Assembly: GCA_016787725.1 (NCBI GenBank)
Contig: JAEUTZ010000016.1
Location: forward strand, 124,001 to 188,000
Source: Cyclobacteriaceae bacterium
Lineage (GTDB): Bacteria; Bacteroidota; Bacteroidia; Cytophagales; Cyclobacteriaceae
Direction of reading: 5' to 3'
Length of the DNA stretch: 64,000 nt
Shown here: positions 55,632 through 64,000 of the stretch, one piece after another
Position numbering within the stretch: the stretch's first letter is position 1
Layout: each line of letters starts with the position of its first letter
The notes under the pieces: generated by a model
The model's input: the letters and a program-made list of their open reading frames with translations, nothing else
The model's database searches: none
Told to the model about the DNA's origin: nothing
Made by a program: the position numbers and the translations under genes

Positions 55632-57338
55632 TTACTTGAAGTTAGCGGCCTTGAAACTCAAATAGGTTTCATTTTTTGGATCCAACGAGATTGCCTGCTC
55701 AACATCCCGCTTTGCCTCGCTTTTCTTTCCCAGGATCAAATAAACGTTTCCACGCCAATAAAGTGCTTCAGCATAATCAGGTTTGCTGGTGATTGACCGA
55801 GAGTAGTATTGAATGGCCTGCTCGTAGTTTTTTAGCATATAGTGACAATGAGCAGTCATAAGAAGCGAATAGGAATCATTGGGATCTTTCACCAAATACT
55901 CTATAAAATCATCAAGGGCTTCACTGTATACACCTGAATAGTAACTGGCGATACCCCGCCAGTATGTATAGTCAGCTGCTTCATTGGGCAGCAGCTCAAT
56001 GGCTTTGGTATAGTCGATTCTCGCTTCTTTATACTTGGCGAGCATGTAGTAACTGTTGCCCCTGCCACCATATGAATAACCATCGTTTTTATTCAGTTGC
56101 AGGGATTTTGAAAAGTCAAGTATGGCATCCTCGTATCGAGCTAATTTGTACTTGGATTGACCGCGCCAATAATACATGGTTGCTACGTCCGGATTTAGTT
56201 CAATAGCTTTATCATAATCGATAAGGGCTTCTTGAAACGCCTCTAAATTATGATTAGCCATAGCCCGATAATAATAGGCTTCTTCCTTGTTTGGGTTAAT
56301 TTCCGTAGCCTGATTGTAATCCATTATCGCATCGGTATAGTTCGCTTGCGCAAATTTTGAGCTGCCTCGCCAGTAATAGGCATCATCACTGAATGGATTG
56401 ATGGTTAGAGCGTTGGTGTAATACTCGATTGCCTTTGAGTAGTTTTTTTCACTGTAGGCGTCATGTCCCTGGTCAATTATAGCAATCGCCTTTTTTCTGG
56501 TTTCTTCATTAACACTTCGCGTTGAAACCGACTTACTCGGTTTCTCAGTTGCTGGTAAAGTACTCGTAACCAAGGTGCCTTGCTTTAGATCGGTCATCGC
56601 AAAGTAAAAGTCATCTCCTGTTAAGGAGGTTGTCTCCCAGGGCACCTGAGCGCCTTGCGATTTTTCTGTTACTTCGGTCCGTACTTTCTTAAAGACTTGT
56701 TCAATCGTTAGTTTGGGGTCATTCAGATATTTTAACAAGGCACTCGTATATAACCCGTTTGAACCTGCTCCATCCGAAGCCACTCTGCCGGGCGCTGTTG
56801 CATAGGCGATTAAGGTACCCGTAGGAGCGTTCATTATTGCCAGCCCATTTCCATTCGCGCTCCGATGCCAACTCCTTTCAAACGGATTATTCCGGCAAGC
56901 ATCCATAATGATGACGTTCACCTTGATTTGGGCAACATCCATGTAGGCCAGTACCCGGTCAGCCGCAACACAATCAAATTCCACCTGTTCTTCCGTTTGT
57001 AAGTCTGCTTCCACAGGAATCATGTAATTCATGCCCTTGCTCTGAATGCCGTGACCAGCATAGTAGAAAACGCCCACTTCATACCCTTTCAGTTTCTGGC
57101 CGAAGGAATTGATGGCTATTTTCATTTCTTTTTGGGTGAGGTCCTGGTATTTCATCACTTCAAACCCTACGGATTGAAGCGCAACCGCAATGGCATTGGC
57201 ATCATTAACTGGATTAGGAAGGGAACCTCCATGTTCATACGTTGAATTACCAATAACGAGAGCGAGGCGTTTTTGATAAATCTGTGCCTGTGTCATGGCA
57301 GGCATGACAAGCAATAGTATGATTGCCCAGACTTTCAT
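55632..57338 (-). CDS. Secreted caspase-fold peptidase with eight TPRs
   Basis: This is a 568-residue protein. The signal peptide MKVWAIILLLVMPAMTQAQ starts at the chosen Met; the longer frame start is rejected. The caspase (C14) domain spans ~24-260: RLALVIGNSTY, NPVNDANAIAVAL, the catalytic His96 in YYAGHG and Cys148 in IIMDACRNNPF. Both dyad residues are present, so it may be active. Residues ~300-560 hold about eight TPR units with repeated YYWRG motifs, probably a protein-binding scaffold. The order is carB, DUF4834, this gene, dapF. The target is unknown. Confidence 0.88.
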   Translation of the reverse strand: MKVWAIILLLVMPAMTQAQIYQKRLALVIGNSTYEHGGSLPNPVNDANAIAVALQSVGFEVMKYQDLTQKEMKIAINSFGQKLKGYEVGVFYYAGHGIQSKGMNYMIPVEADLQTEEQVEFDCVAADRVLAYMDVAQIKVNVIIMDACRNNPFERSWHRSANGNGLAIMNAPTGTLIAYATAPGRVASDGAGSNGLYTSALLKYLNDPKLTIEQVFKKVRTEVTEKSQGAQVPWETTSLTGDDFYFAMTDLKQGTLVTSTLPATEKPSKSVSTRSVNEETRKKAIAIIDQGHDAYSEKNYSKAIEYYTNALTINPFSDDAYYWRGSSKFAQANYTDAIMDYNQATEINPNKEEAYYYRAMANHNLEAFQEALIDYDKAIELNPDVATMYYWRGQSKYKLARYEDAILDFSKSLQLNKNDGYSYGGRGNSYYMLAKYKEARIDYTKAIELLPNEAADYTYWRGIASYYSGVYSEALDDFIEYLVKDPNDSYSLLMTAHCHYMLKNYEQAIQYYSRSITSKPDYAEALYWRGNVYLILGKKSEAKRDVEQAISLDPKNETYLSFKAANFK

Positions 57339-57369
57339 AAAAGATGAAACGAAATGATATTTAAAGAGC

Positions 57370-57582
57370 CTATTTGACTTCTTCGTAATCCACATATTCT
57401 CCGCCCTTCACCTGGCCGGCCCGCTTGGGTTTATCAGGAGAAGAATCCATGGTGTTGGCTGCGTCCTGAGGCCTGCGCTGTTTAAACCGAGCCTGCTGGG
57501 AGGCTGCACCGGCCTGAAAGAACAGGCCGCCCACTTTATACAATACGTAGCCCACCAGGGCCAGGATGATTAAAATCCTCAT
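57370..57582 (-). CDS. DUF4834 small membrane protein
   Basis: This is a 70-residue protein: one N-terminal membrane helix (MRILIILALVGYVLYKVGGLFF) then a polar tail (RRPQDAANTMDSSPDKPKRAG) ending GEYVDYEEVK. This is the DUF4834 family of Bacteroidota, in which the acidic Y-V-D-Y-E-E end is conserved. The function is unknown. It lies between carB (55 bp) and the caspase-TPR gene (31 bp). Confidence 0.8.
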   Translation of the reverse strand: MRILIILALVGYVLYKVGGLFFQAGAASQQARFKQRRPQDAANTMDSSPDKPKRAGQVKGGEYVDYEEVK

Positions 57583-57637
57583 AATTACGTTTTTCTGATA
57601 AACGTTACTTCAAAGATATTAGTTTACCACAAAGCTT

Positions 57638-60451
57638 TTAGCGACTTAAATACAAATTCCGTTCTGCGTAGATATTCATGAAATAATCGTCCATGAGGTC
57701 ATCTATAAAATAGATGGCTTCACCGGTAGACTTCATTTCAGGCCCCAGTTCCTTATTGACATCCGGAAATTTATTGAATGAGAACACAGGAACCTTGATG
57801 GCGTACCCATGCTTCTTGGGGCTGAAGGTAAAGTCTTTTACTTTGTTGGCTCCCAACATCACCTTGGTAGCATAATTGACGTAAGGCTCATCATAGGCCT
57901 TACAAATGAACGGTACCGTGCGGGAAGCGCGTGGGTTAGCTTCAATGATATAAACCTTGTCGTTTTTGATGGCGAACTGGATATTAATTAACCCAACGGT
58001 TCGCAAGGCAACAGCAATTCGCTTGGTATAGCTTTCAATTTGTTTAATAACAAGGTCGCCTAAATTATAGGGTGGTAAAACCGCGTACGAGTCTCCGCTA
58101 TGAATACCAGCCGGTTCAATGTGTTGCATAATACCAATGATGTACACATCTTCGCCATCGCAAATTGCATCGGCCTCTGCTTCAATGGCACCATCCAGAA
58201 AATGATCGAGCAGCACTTTATTGTCGGGTAGATGTTTCCAGATGTCGACAATGTGATTTTCCAGTTCTTTCTCGTTGATCACAATTTTCATGCTTTGCCC
58301 ACCCAACACGTAGGAAGGACGGACCAACAGTGGAAAGCCAATGGATTTGGAGACTTCGATCGCCTCATCGGCATCGCGGGCCACACCAAATTCCGGATAA
58401 GGAATATTTAATTCTTTGAGCAGCGTGGAGAAACTGCCACGGTCCTCAGCCAGATCAAGAGCTTCGAAAGAGGTACCTAAAATTTTGATTCCATACTTGT
58501 GAAGTTTTTCTGCAAGCTTTAAGGCCGTTTGCCCACCCAATTGTACGATAACGCCTTCTGGTTTTTCATGTTGAATAATATCCCACAGATGTTCCCAGAA
58601 CACCGGCTCGAAATAGAGTTTGTCGGCAATATCAAAGTCGGTAGAAACTGTTTCCGGATTGCAATTGATCATGATGGCTTCGTATCCGGCTTCCTTGGTC
58701 GCCAGAATACCATGCACACAAGAATAATCAAACTCGATGCCCTGACCAATCCGGTTCGGGCCCGATCCTAACACAATAACCTTTTTTTTATTGGATACCA
58801 CCGACTCGTTTTCCTTATCAAAAGTGGAGTAGTAATAAGGAGTCTTCGCTTCAAACTCGGCTGCGCAGGTATCCACTAACTTATAGACGCGGTTAATACC
58901 CATTTCCCTGCGCTTCTTATGCACTTCGCTCTCCAGGCAATCCACCAAATGCGCAATCTGCCGGTCGGCATAGCCCTTTTCCTTGGCTCTCCGCATTAAG
59001 TCAGCGGGAATGGTTTCGAGTTTATACTGTTCAATTTCTTTTTCGAGTTCAATCAGTTCCCAGATCTGTTCCAAAAACCATTTGTCAATCCGGGTGAGAT
59101 TGTGAATAGTTTTCATAGAAATGCCCAATTTCATGGCATCATACACATGAAACAGACGGTTCCAGCTGGGGTGTTGCAGGCTATGTAATAGATCTTCTTG
59201 CTTGGTCAACTCTTTGCCATCGGCACCCAATCCGTTTCTCCGGATCTCCAGACTCTGACAAGCTTTTTGAAGCGCTTCCTGAAAGTTTCTGCCAATGCCC
59301 ATCACTTCACCAACGGATTTCATCTGCAAGCCCAGTTTGCGGTCGGCACCTTGAAACTTATCGAAGTTCCAGCGTGGAATTTTTACAATCACATAATCCA
59401 GGGCAGGTTCGAAGTAAGCGGTGGTAGAGCCAGTGATGGCGTTGGTGAGTTCATCCAGGTTGTAACCGATGGACAGTTTGGCGGCTATCTTGGCGATCGG
59501 ATACCCTGTTGCTTTTGATGCCAATGCGGAGGATCGTGACACTCGCGGATTGATTTCAATTCCTATGATATCATCCGTATCCGGATTCACGGCAAACTGC
59601 ACATTGCACCCTCCCGCAAACTTCCCAATTCCATTCATCATCCGGATGGCCAGATCGCGCATGTGCTGATAAACCGTATCGGGTAAGGTCATGGCCGGGG
59701 CTACGGTAATGGAGTCTCCGGTGTGAATGCCCATTGGGTCAAAATTTTCGATGGAGCAAATAATGATCACATTTCCCAGACCATCGCGCAGCAGTTCAAG
59801 TTCGTATTCCTTCCAACCCATGATGCTCCGTTCCACCAATACTTCATGAATGGGGGAAGCATGTAAGCCCCGGTTGAGGGCGGCATCAAAATCTTCCGGT
59901 TTTTCAACAAACCCGCCTCCGGTTCCGCCCAGGGTAAAGGACGGCCGAATGACGAGGGGGAATCCAATTTCCTGAGCAATTTCTTTTCCTTGCAAAAAGG
60001 AAGTAGCCGTTGAACCCTGACACACCCCAACACCCAACTCCAACATTTTTAACCGGAATTTTTCGCGGTCTTCGGTGGTCTCAATGGCTTTTATATCAAC
60101 ACCGATGATTTTCACGCCATAGTTTTCCCAGATTCCGGCTTTCTCACATTCAATGCAGAGATTCAATGCAGTTTGACCGCCCATGGTAGGCAATACCGCA
60201 TCAACATGGTGTTTCTCGAGAATTTCCCGGATCGACTTTTTTTCAAGGGGCTTCAGATACACGTGATCGGCTGTTACCTTATCGGTCATGATGGTGGCCG
60301 GGTTCGAGTTGATCAGGATCACCTCGATGCCTTCTTCCCGAAGGGAGCGGGCGGCCTGCGAGCCGGCATAGTCAAATTCACAAGCTTGTCCGATGATGAT
60401 GGGTCCGCTTCCGATGATGAGCACGGATCGAATACTGCGATCTCTTGGCAT
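57638..60451 (-). CDS. carB: Carbamoyl-phosphate synthase large subunit without allosteric domain
   Basis: This is a 937-residue synthetase making carbamoyl phosphate from bicarbonate, ammonia and two ATP. Two homologous ATP-grasp halves are visible (IIGQACEFDYAGSQAARSL and GQGIEFDYSCVHGILATK; GLGTGGGF-type and LVRPSYVLGGQSM loops), and the oligomerisation region lies between them. The sequence ends after FPDVNKELGPEMKSTGEAIYFID plus ~25 residues. The usual ~130-residue C-terminal MGS-like domain, which binds UMP and ornithine in E. coli, is therefore absent. Catalytic halves look complete. carA is not adjacent. Confidence 0.95.
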   Translation of the reverse strand: MPRDRSIRSVLIIGSGPIIIGQACEFDYAGSQAARSLREEGIEVILINSNPATIMTDKVTADHVYLKPLEKKSIREILEKHHVDAVLPTMGGQTALNLCIECEKAGIWENYGVKIIGVDIKAIETTEDREKFRLKMLELGVGVCQGSTATSFLQGKEIAQEIGFPLVIRPSFTLGGTGGGFVEKPEDFDAALNRGLHASPIHEVLVERSIMGWKEYELELLRDGLGNVIIICSIENFDPMGIHTGDSITVAPAMTLPDTVYQHMRDLAIRMMNGIGKFAGGCNVQFAVNPDTDDIIGIEINPRVSRSSALASKATGYPIAKIAAKLSIGYNLDELTNAITGSTTAYFEPALDYVIVKIPRWNFDKFQGADRKLGLQMKSVGEVMGIGRNFQEALQKACQSLEIRRNGLGADGKELTKQEDLLHSLQHPSWNRLFHVYDAMKLGISMKTIHNLTRIDKWFLEQIWELIELEKEIEQYKLETIPADLMRRAKEKGYADRQIAHLVDCLESEVHKKRREMGINRVYKLVDTCAAEFEAKTPYYYSTFDKENESVVSNKKKVIVLGSGPNRIGQGIEFDYSCVHGILATKEAGYEAIMINCNPETVSTDFDIADKLYFEPVFWEHLWDIIQHEKPEGVIVQLGGQTALKLAEKLHKYGIKILGTSFEALDLAEDRGSFSTLLKELNIPYPEFGVARDADEAIEVSKSIGFPLLVRPSYVLGGQSMKIVINEKELENHIVDIWKHLPDNKVLLDHFLDGAIEAEADAICDGEDVYIIGIMQHIEPAGIHSGDSYAVLPPYNLGDLVIKQIESYTKRIAVALRTVGLINIQFAIKNDKVYIIEANPRASRTVPFICKAYDEPYVNYATKVMLGANKVKDFTFSPKKHGYAIKVPVFSFNKFPDVNKELGPEMKSTGEAIYFIDDLMDDYFMNIYAERNLYLSR

Positions 60452-60480
60452 TTTACGTGGTTGTGGTTGGATAAATCGGG

Positions 60481-60488
60481 CAAAAATA
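60481..60488 (-). promoter_or_regulatory. Promoter -7 element of carB
   Basis: On the minus strand TATTTTTG matches TAnnTTTG exactly, 30 bp before the carB ATG. No TTTG lies at the usual upstream distance. Confidence 0.45.
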
Positions 60489-60592
60489 AGGACTATTTCA
60501 GGAAATCGATGGTGATTACTCTACATTTATTCAAGAGGTATGTGTGCCCGGATTTTTTTTCAGAAATTATAATTTCAAAAATGAATTAGCAT

Positions 60593-62287
60593 ATGAACTT
60601 GAATCTGAAAGCAGAGGCGGAAAATACTTATGATGCAATCGTAGTCGGGTCTGGAATCAGCGGGGGTTGGGCAGCCAAGGAACTTTGCGAGGGAGGATTA
60701 AAAGTGCTTTTATTGGAGCGCGGAAAAAATGTGGAGCATCCCAATTACCCCAGCGCAATGGCTACACCTTGGCAACTGGAACATGCAGGCAGATTAACCC
60801 AGGAAGATCGCACACGCTGTCCGGTTCAAACCCGGCACTTCTCGTATAGTGGAGATAACAAGCACTTCTATATCAATGACCTCGAAAATCCGTATACAGA
60901 AACCAAGCGCTTCGATTGGATCCGGGGGGACATAGTGGGTGGCCGTTCCGTGCTGTGGGGCCGCCACTGCTACCGGTGGAGTGATTTGGATTTTACGGCC
61001 AACCTGCGCGATGGCATTGCGGTGGATTGGCCGATCCGGTATAAAGACATTGAACCCTGGTATGATTATGTTGAGCAGTTTATCGGTGTGTGCGGTCAAT
61101 CAGAAGGAATTCCCCACCTGCCAGATGGAAAGTTTCTTCCCCCCATGACCATGAATTGTGTGGAAGAAGATTTCAAGCGCAAAGCGTTGGAGATATTTCC
61201 GGATCGGAAAATTACCATTGGTCGGGTGGCTAACCTAACTGCTCCGGTAAAAGGTCGGGGTGTGTGCCAGTACCGAAACTTGTGTCATCGTGGCTGTCCT
61301 TATGGCGCATATTTCAGTACAAATGCGAGCACTATGCCCGCGGCCTTCGCCACTGGCAACCTAACCCTTCGACCGAATTCGTTGGTAAACCGGGTGCTCT
61401 ACGATGAGCAAAAAGGAAAGGCCACCGGAGTAGAGATTATCGATATTGAAACCAACGAAGTATCGGAATTCCATTCGAAGATTATTTTTCTAAATGGAGC
61501 AACGCTGGCGACTGCTTTCATTTTGCTCAATTCCACTTCCAACCGATTCCCGAATGGATTGGGCAACGACAGCGACCAGGTAGGGAGGAATATTATGGAT
61601 CATCACAAAGGTGCAGGTGCCGAAGCCGAAGTAGACGGGTTTGAAGATCAATACTACTTTGGCCGAAGACCCAATAGCGTCTACATTCCCCGCTTTCGCA
61701 ACCTATCTGAAAAAAGAACAGACTACATCCGCGGATTTGGTTACCAGGGGGGTGCCAGCCGCACCGGCTGGAATCGTGGTCATAATGATTTGGAAATTGG
61801 TGCTTCTTTAAAAGAAAATTTACAAGCACCGGGTGGATGGCGAATTGGGTTTGGGGGATTTGGCGAGTGCTTGCCGTATGAAGAAAACCGGGTGACTTTG
61901 AATACGGATCAGAAAGATAAATGGGGCCGGAATACGCTGACCACCGATGTGGAGTTTAAAGCCAATGAGCGGTCCATGCAACAAGATATGGCCACGGCCA
62001 TGGCTGAAATGCTCGATGCGGCCGGGTATAAAAATGTTCGCCCCTACGCCAACATTTCATTTCCTGGCAATGCCAACCACGAGATGGGCGGGGCCCGCAT
62101 GGGCCGGGATCCAAAAACTTCGGTATTGAATAGCTTCAATCAGATGCATGCCGTAAAAAATGTTTTTATAACGGATGGCTCCTTCATGACCTCCGCTTCG
62201 TGCGTGAATCCATCATTAACGTATATGGCCATGACTGCGCGGGCATGCGCTTACGTGTTGAGTGAGCTGAAAAAACAAAATCTCTAA
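60593..62287 (+). CDS. GMC-family oxidoreductase
   Basis: This is a 564-residue FAD enzyme of the glucose-methanol-choline group. The dinucleotide motif GSGISGGWAAKEL is at 19-31, LLLERG follows, and IVGGRSVLWGRHCYRW is the FAD loop. NHEMGGARMG and a C-terminal DGSFMTSASCVNPSLTYMAMTARA form the catalytic region. Cys-rich RCPVQTRHFS and CQYRNLCHRGCPYGAY segments lie in the substrate domain, as in the gluconate/2-keto-gluconate dehydrogenase-like subgroup. No gluconate dehydrogenase small subunit or cytochrome is adjacent and there is no signal peptide. It probably oxidises a sugar or alcohol in the cytosol. Confidence 0.88.
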   Translation: MNLNLKAEAENTYDAIVVGSGISGGWAAKELCEGGLKVLLLERGKNVEHPNYPSAMATPWQLEHAGRLTQEDRTRCPVQTRHFSYSGDNKHFYINDLENPYTETKRFDWIRGDIVGGRSVLWGRHCYRWSDLDFTANLRDGIAVDWPIRYKDIEPWYDYVEQFIGVCGQSEGIPHLPDGKFLPPMTMNCVEEDFKRKALEIFPDRKITIGRVANLTAPVKGRGVCQYRNLCHRGCPYGAYFSTNASTMPAAFATGNLTLRPNSLVNRVLYDEQKGKATGVEIIDIETNEVSEFHSKIIFLNGATLATAFILLNSTSNRFPNGLGNDSDQVGRNIMDHHKGAGAEAEVDGFEDQYYFGRRPNSVYIPRFRNLSEKRTDYIRGFGYQGGASRTGWNRGHNDLEIGASLKENLQAPGGWRIGFGGFGECLPYEENRVTLNTDQKDKWGRNTLTTDVEFKANERSMQQDMATAMAEMLDAAGYKNVRPYANISFPGNANHEMGGARMGRDPKTSVLNSFNQMHAVKNVFITDGSFMTSASCVNPSLTYMAMTARACAYVLSELKKQNL

Positions 62288-62292
62288 TCAGC

Positions 62293-62502
62293 CTATTCCG
62301 ATAACTCCCGGATTTCAAAATCTTTACCCTTCCCAAACTTAATTACCTCCTTCAGCCGGAATCGTTCCAGGGTGTGCACATCTTTTACGTTGAAATCGCC
62401 ATTGGCCAGGATACGCTCAATTTCAAACTCGTAGGTATCACCAAAATTTTGGAGCCGGTATTTTTTACCAACCCGCAATACGTCAAAGGAAAGGCCGGCC
62501 AT
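62293..62502 (-). CDS. Small conserved protein after the GroES-like gene
   Basis: This is a 69-residue protein, probably a small beta barrel: SFDVLRVGKKYRLQNFGDTYEFEIERIL then NGDFNVKDVHTLERFRLKEVIKFGKGKDFEIREL. The pattern of alternating strands suggests an SH3/KOW-like fold, possibly nucleic-acid or protein binding. It follows the GroES-like stop without a gap, so it is translated from the same message. The function is unknown. Confidence 0.7.
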   Translation of the reverse strand: MAGLSFDVLRVGKKYRLQNFGDTYEFEIERILANGDFNVKDVHTLERFRLKEVIKFGKGKDFEIRELSE

Positions 62503-62883
62503 CTATAATTCTTCTTCGCGTTCCAACATAAGAATCGAAACCTGTGGAACGATAAAATACTTTTGGCTTTCATACATGACTTCAATCGCGCCTTTCTGAA
62601 GAAAGATAGCCAGGTCGCCTTCCTGCGCTTGAAGGGGCAAATACTTTACCTGATCTTCCTTGCCTTTCCAAACGTCTTCCTCATCGGCAGGAAGGGGCAG
62701 CGGATAACCGGGGCCCACTTTAATAATATACCCTTTCTGGATTTTTTCTTTTTCCTGTACGCCTGGTGGTAAATACAAGCCGCTTTCGGTTTTTTCGGAA
62801 TCTTTCACCGGTCGAATCAGCACCCGATCGCCAACGACAATTAACTTTTTCAGTTTATTGTCTGCAGTTATTTTCACCGACAT
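62503..62883 (-). CDS. GroES-like (Cpn10-fold) protein
   Basis: This is a 126-residue Cpn10 fold: VVGDRVLIRPVKDSEKTESGLYLPPG gives the N-terminal strand and mobile-loop region, IQKGYIIKVGPG the roof strand, and EGDLAIFLQKGAIEVMY the end. It is longer than GroES (~95 residues) and has extra acidic residues (PADEEDVWKGKEDQ) in the loop. No groEL adjoins it, so it may be a stand-alone paralogue rather than the main co-chaperonin. It lies 2 bp after the lipoprotein gene. Confidence 0.85.
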   Translation of the reverse strand: MSVKITADNKLKKLIVVGDRVLIRPVKDSEKTESGLYLPPGVQEKEKIQKGYIIKVGPGYPLPLPADEEDVWKGKEDQVKYLPLQAQEGDLAIFLQKGAIEVMYESQKYFIVPQVSILMLEREEEL

Positions 62884-62885
62884 TC

Positions 62886-63257
62886 CTATTTCTTTCGGGT
62901 TGCTTTGAACGGAAAGTTCATTCCACCGGCTGACATGGTTCCATCCATCTGATCGGTGTTCATCACCGCATCAAACATTACGGGAGTTCCGGAATAGTAT
63001 AGCTCGCCCGACATTTTCTTCGTCTCTTTATTATACATGAACTTTTCGATGGGTAACTCATTGCCGTTGCTTACCAGTTTGGCGGACAGTGCTTTATCCA
63101 CTTCAGAAATGGTCATGACTCCGTTAAAGTCTCCTTCCGGAGTTCCGGTAATGGTATAATCCCAATTACCCGTGGGTGAGGGGGCCTTGACCATTTTTGT
63201 GGAGGCACACGAAGTGATGAATAGGGAGACAAGCGCGAAGTAAAACAGATTTTTCAT
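62886..63257 (-). CDS. Lipoprotein of unknown function
   Basis: This is a 123-residue protein. MKNLFYFALVSLFITSC gives a lipobox Cys17. The mature part TGNWDYTITGTPEGDFNGVMTISEVDKALSAKLVS and MSAGGMNFPFKATRKK forms a small beta-barrel-like pattern, similar to lipocalin-like or MORN-like modules, without a firm family match. It lies 16 bp after rmuC and before the GroES-like gene in a four-gene minus-strand group. Confidence 0.65.
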   Translation of the reverse strand: MKNLFYFALVSLFITSCASTKMVKAPSPTGNWDYTITGTPEGDFNGVMTISEVDKALSAKLVSNGNELPIEKFMYNKETKKMSGELYYSGTPVMFDAVMNTDQMDGTMSAGGMNFPFKATRKK

Positions 63258-63273
63258 ATGGGATTGAGATTAA

Positions 63274-64000
63274 TTATTGGTCAAATAAATCGGGTTGATC
63301 TTCGGATCGGCTCAACAATTTGGGGTCAATGCTTTTATCTGCTTTGGCCCCCAGTCGTTTCAGGTTTTGAACTTTGCTTACAAGATTACCGCTTCCCACA
63401 GAAAGTTTATTCATGGATTCGGTATAAAATTTTTTAGAGGCATCCAGGTGCCGGCCCAGCGTTAATAAATCCTCGGTAAATCCAACAAATTTATCGTAAA
63501 GGTCTCCGGCCCGTTTGGCAATTTCAATTACATGGCGATTTTGATATTCCTGGCGCCAGGCGCTCTTGATAAGTTGTAACGAGGGTAAGAGCAAGGTTGG
63601 GCTAACAAAAACAATCCGTTTGTCGAAAGCCTCCTCGTACAAATTGCGGTCGCTTTGAATGGCAAGAAAGTATGCAGGCTCCAGCGGAATAAACATGATG
63701 ACAAAATCGAGCCCGTTTTCTGAGTAATTCTTTTGATAATTCTTCTCAGAAAGCAACCGCATGTGTTGGCGAATGGAAATCAGATGCGCCTTTACAAAGC
63801 CCGCCCGTTGTTCGTCCGTTTCAGCATTCACGTAGCCGTTGTAAGCGGTTAAACTGACTTTCGAATCGATGATGATGTGCTTATTTTCCGGGAGATTTAA
63901 GATTACATCGGGCTGCTGGCGCCTCCCTTCGGCCGTGGTAAATGATTCCTGCACCAGAAACTCGCGGCCCTTCTCTAGCCCTGATTTTTCCAGAATGCTT
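63274..64000 (-). CDS. rmuC: DNA recombination protein RmuC, C-terminal part (5' end outside window)
   Basis: The frame is open to the right edge. RmuC features are EKGREFLVQESF, TAEGRRQQPDVILNLPENKHIIIDSKVSLTAY (nuclease-like core with the Asp-Ser-Lys motif), DFVIMFIPLEPAYFLAI and RHVIEIAKRAGDLYDKFVGF. The C-terminus EDQPDLFDQ is acidic. RmuC limits inversions at short repeats and its core is related to restriction-endonuclease folds. The coiled-coil N-terminus lies beyond the window. The internal GTG near 63954 is not the start. Confidence 0.93.
   Translation of the reverse strand, partial: SILEKSGLEKGREFLVQESFTTAEGRRQQPDVILNLPENKHIIIDSKVSLTAYNGYVNAETDEQRAGFVKAHLISIRQHMRLLSEKNYQKNYSENGLDFVIMFIPLEPAYFLAIQSDRNLYEEAFDKRIVFVSPTLLLPSLQLIKSAWRQEYQNRHVIEIAKRAGDLYDKFVGFTEDLLTLGRHLDASKKFYTESMNKLSVGSGNLVSKVQNLKRLGAKADKSIDPKLLSRSEDQPDLFDQ

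Overview
The window looks like a chromosomal segment of a Bacteroidota bacterium, most likely in the order Cytophagales. The supporting signs are: promoters of the TTTG-N20-TAnnTTTG type with no obvious Shine-Dalgarno sequences; DUF4834, DUF3667 and DUF2490 proteins; a bacterial geranylgeranylglyceryl-phosphate synthase; NqrF; a SecA with a long N-terminal insertion; and a short CarB. Almost everything is housekeeping or conserved accessory sequence. I saw no prophage, insertion sequence, rRNA operon or CRISPR array.

Layout. 1-15.3 kb is a patchwork of envelope and periplasmic functions: an AsmA-like fragment, a CPA2 antiporter, a DUF2490 protein, a lipoprotein arylsulfatase, a TetR regulator, a porin with an alpha carbonic anhydrase, an octaheme cytochrome with TPRs beside a decayed DUF481 remnant, a bestrophin-like DUF4239 protein, and two DUF4136 lipoproteins flanking a D15-type barrel protein. 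15.3-15.7 kb holds an initiator tRNA followed by two 110-bp tandem relic copies. 15.7-22.1 kb (plus strand) carries threonine aldolase, a DUF3667 protein, RarA, a VWA membrane protein and a beta-barrel protein. 22.1-26.1 kb (minus) has clpC, a WbqC-like gene and the Sua5/YrdC gene. 26.2-30.5 kb (plus) has mltG, a hotdog thioesterase, a YihY/BrkB protein, a DUF1801 protein and a divergent Nramp-like transporter. 30.5-38.7 kb (minus) has an arginase-fold protein, a lone nqrF, the methionine operon and fabG. 38.9-43.8 kb (plus) has lpd, several tiny membrane or secreted ORFs, deoC, a GapN-like aldehyde dehydrogenase and acylphosphatase. 43.8-60.5 kb (minus) holds three groups: GGGPS, a holin-like pair, an Na/Pi transporter, an M20 hydrolase, a GHMP kinase and galT; then a SPOR lipoprotein and secA; then dapF, a caspase-TPR protein, a DUF4834 protein and carB. 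The end carries a GMC oxidoreductase (plus) and a minus-strand group of rmuC, a lipoprotein, a GroES-like gene and a small conserved gene.

The most interesting part is the methionine operon control region (37.3-37.8 kb). A full consensus promoter is followed by a SAM-I type riboswitch, then a 44-codon open reading frame ending in Gly-Cys-Met-Cys-Cys-Cys-Trp. After that come hairpins in which the same CAACAA segment can pair either with the Cys codons or with the sequence just past the stop codon. Only then does the OsmC-family gene begin, followed by metY, metX and hom. This reads as a two-input leader: SAM sensing by RNA and cysteine (perhaps methionine) sensing by translation of a leader peptide. 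The second layer is my inference.
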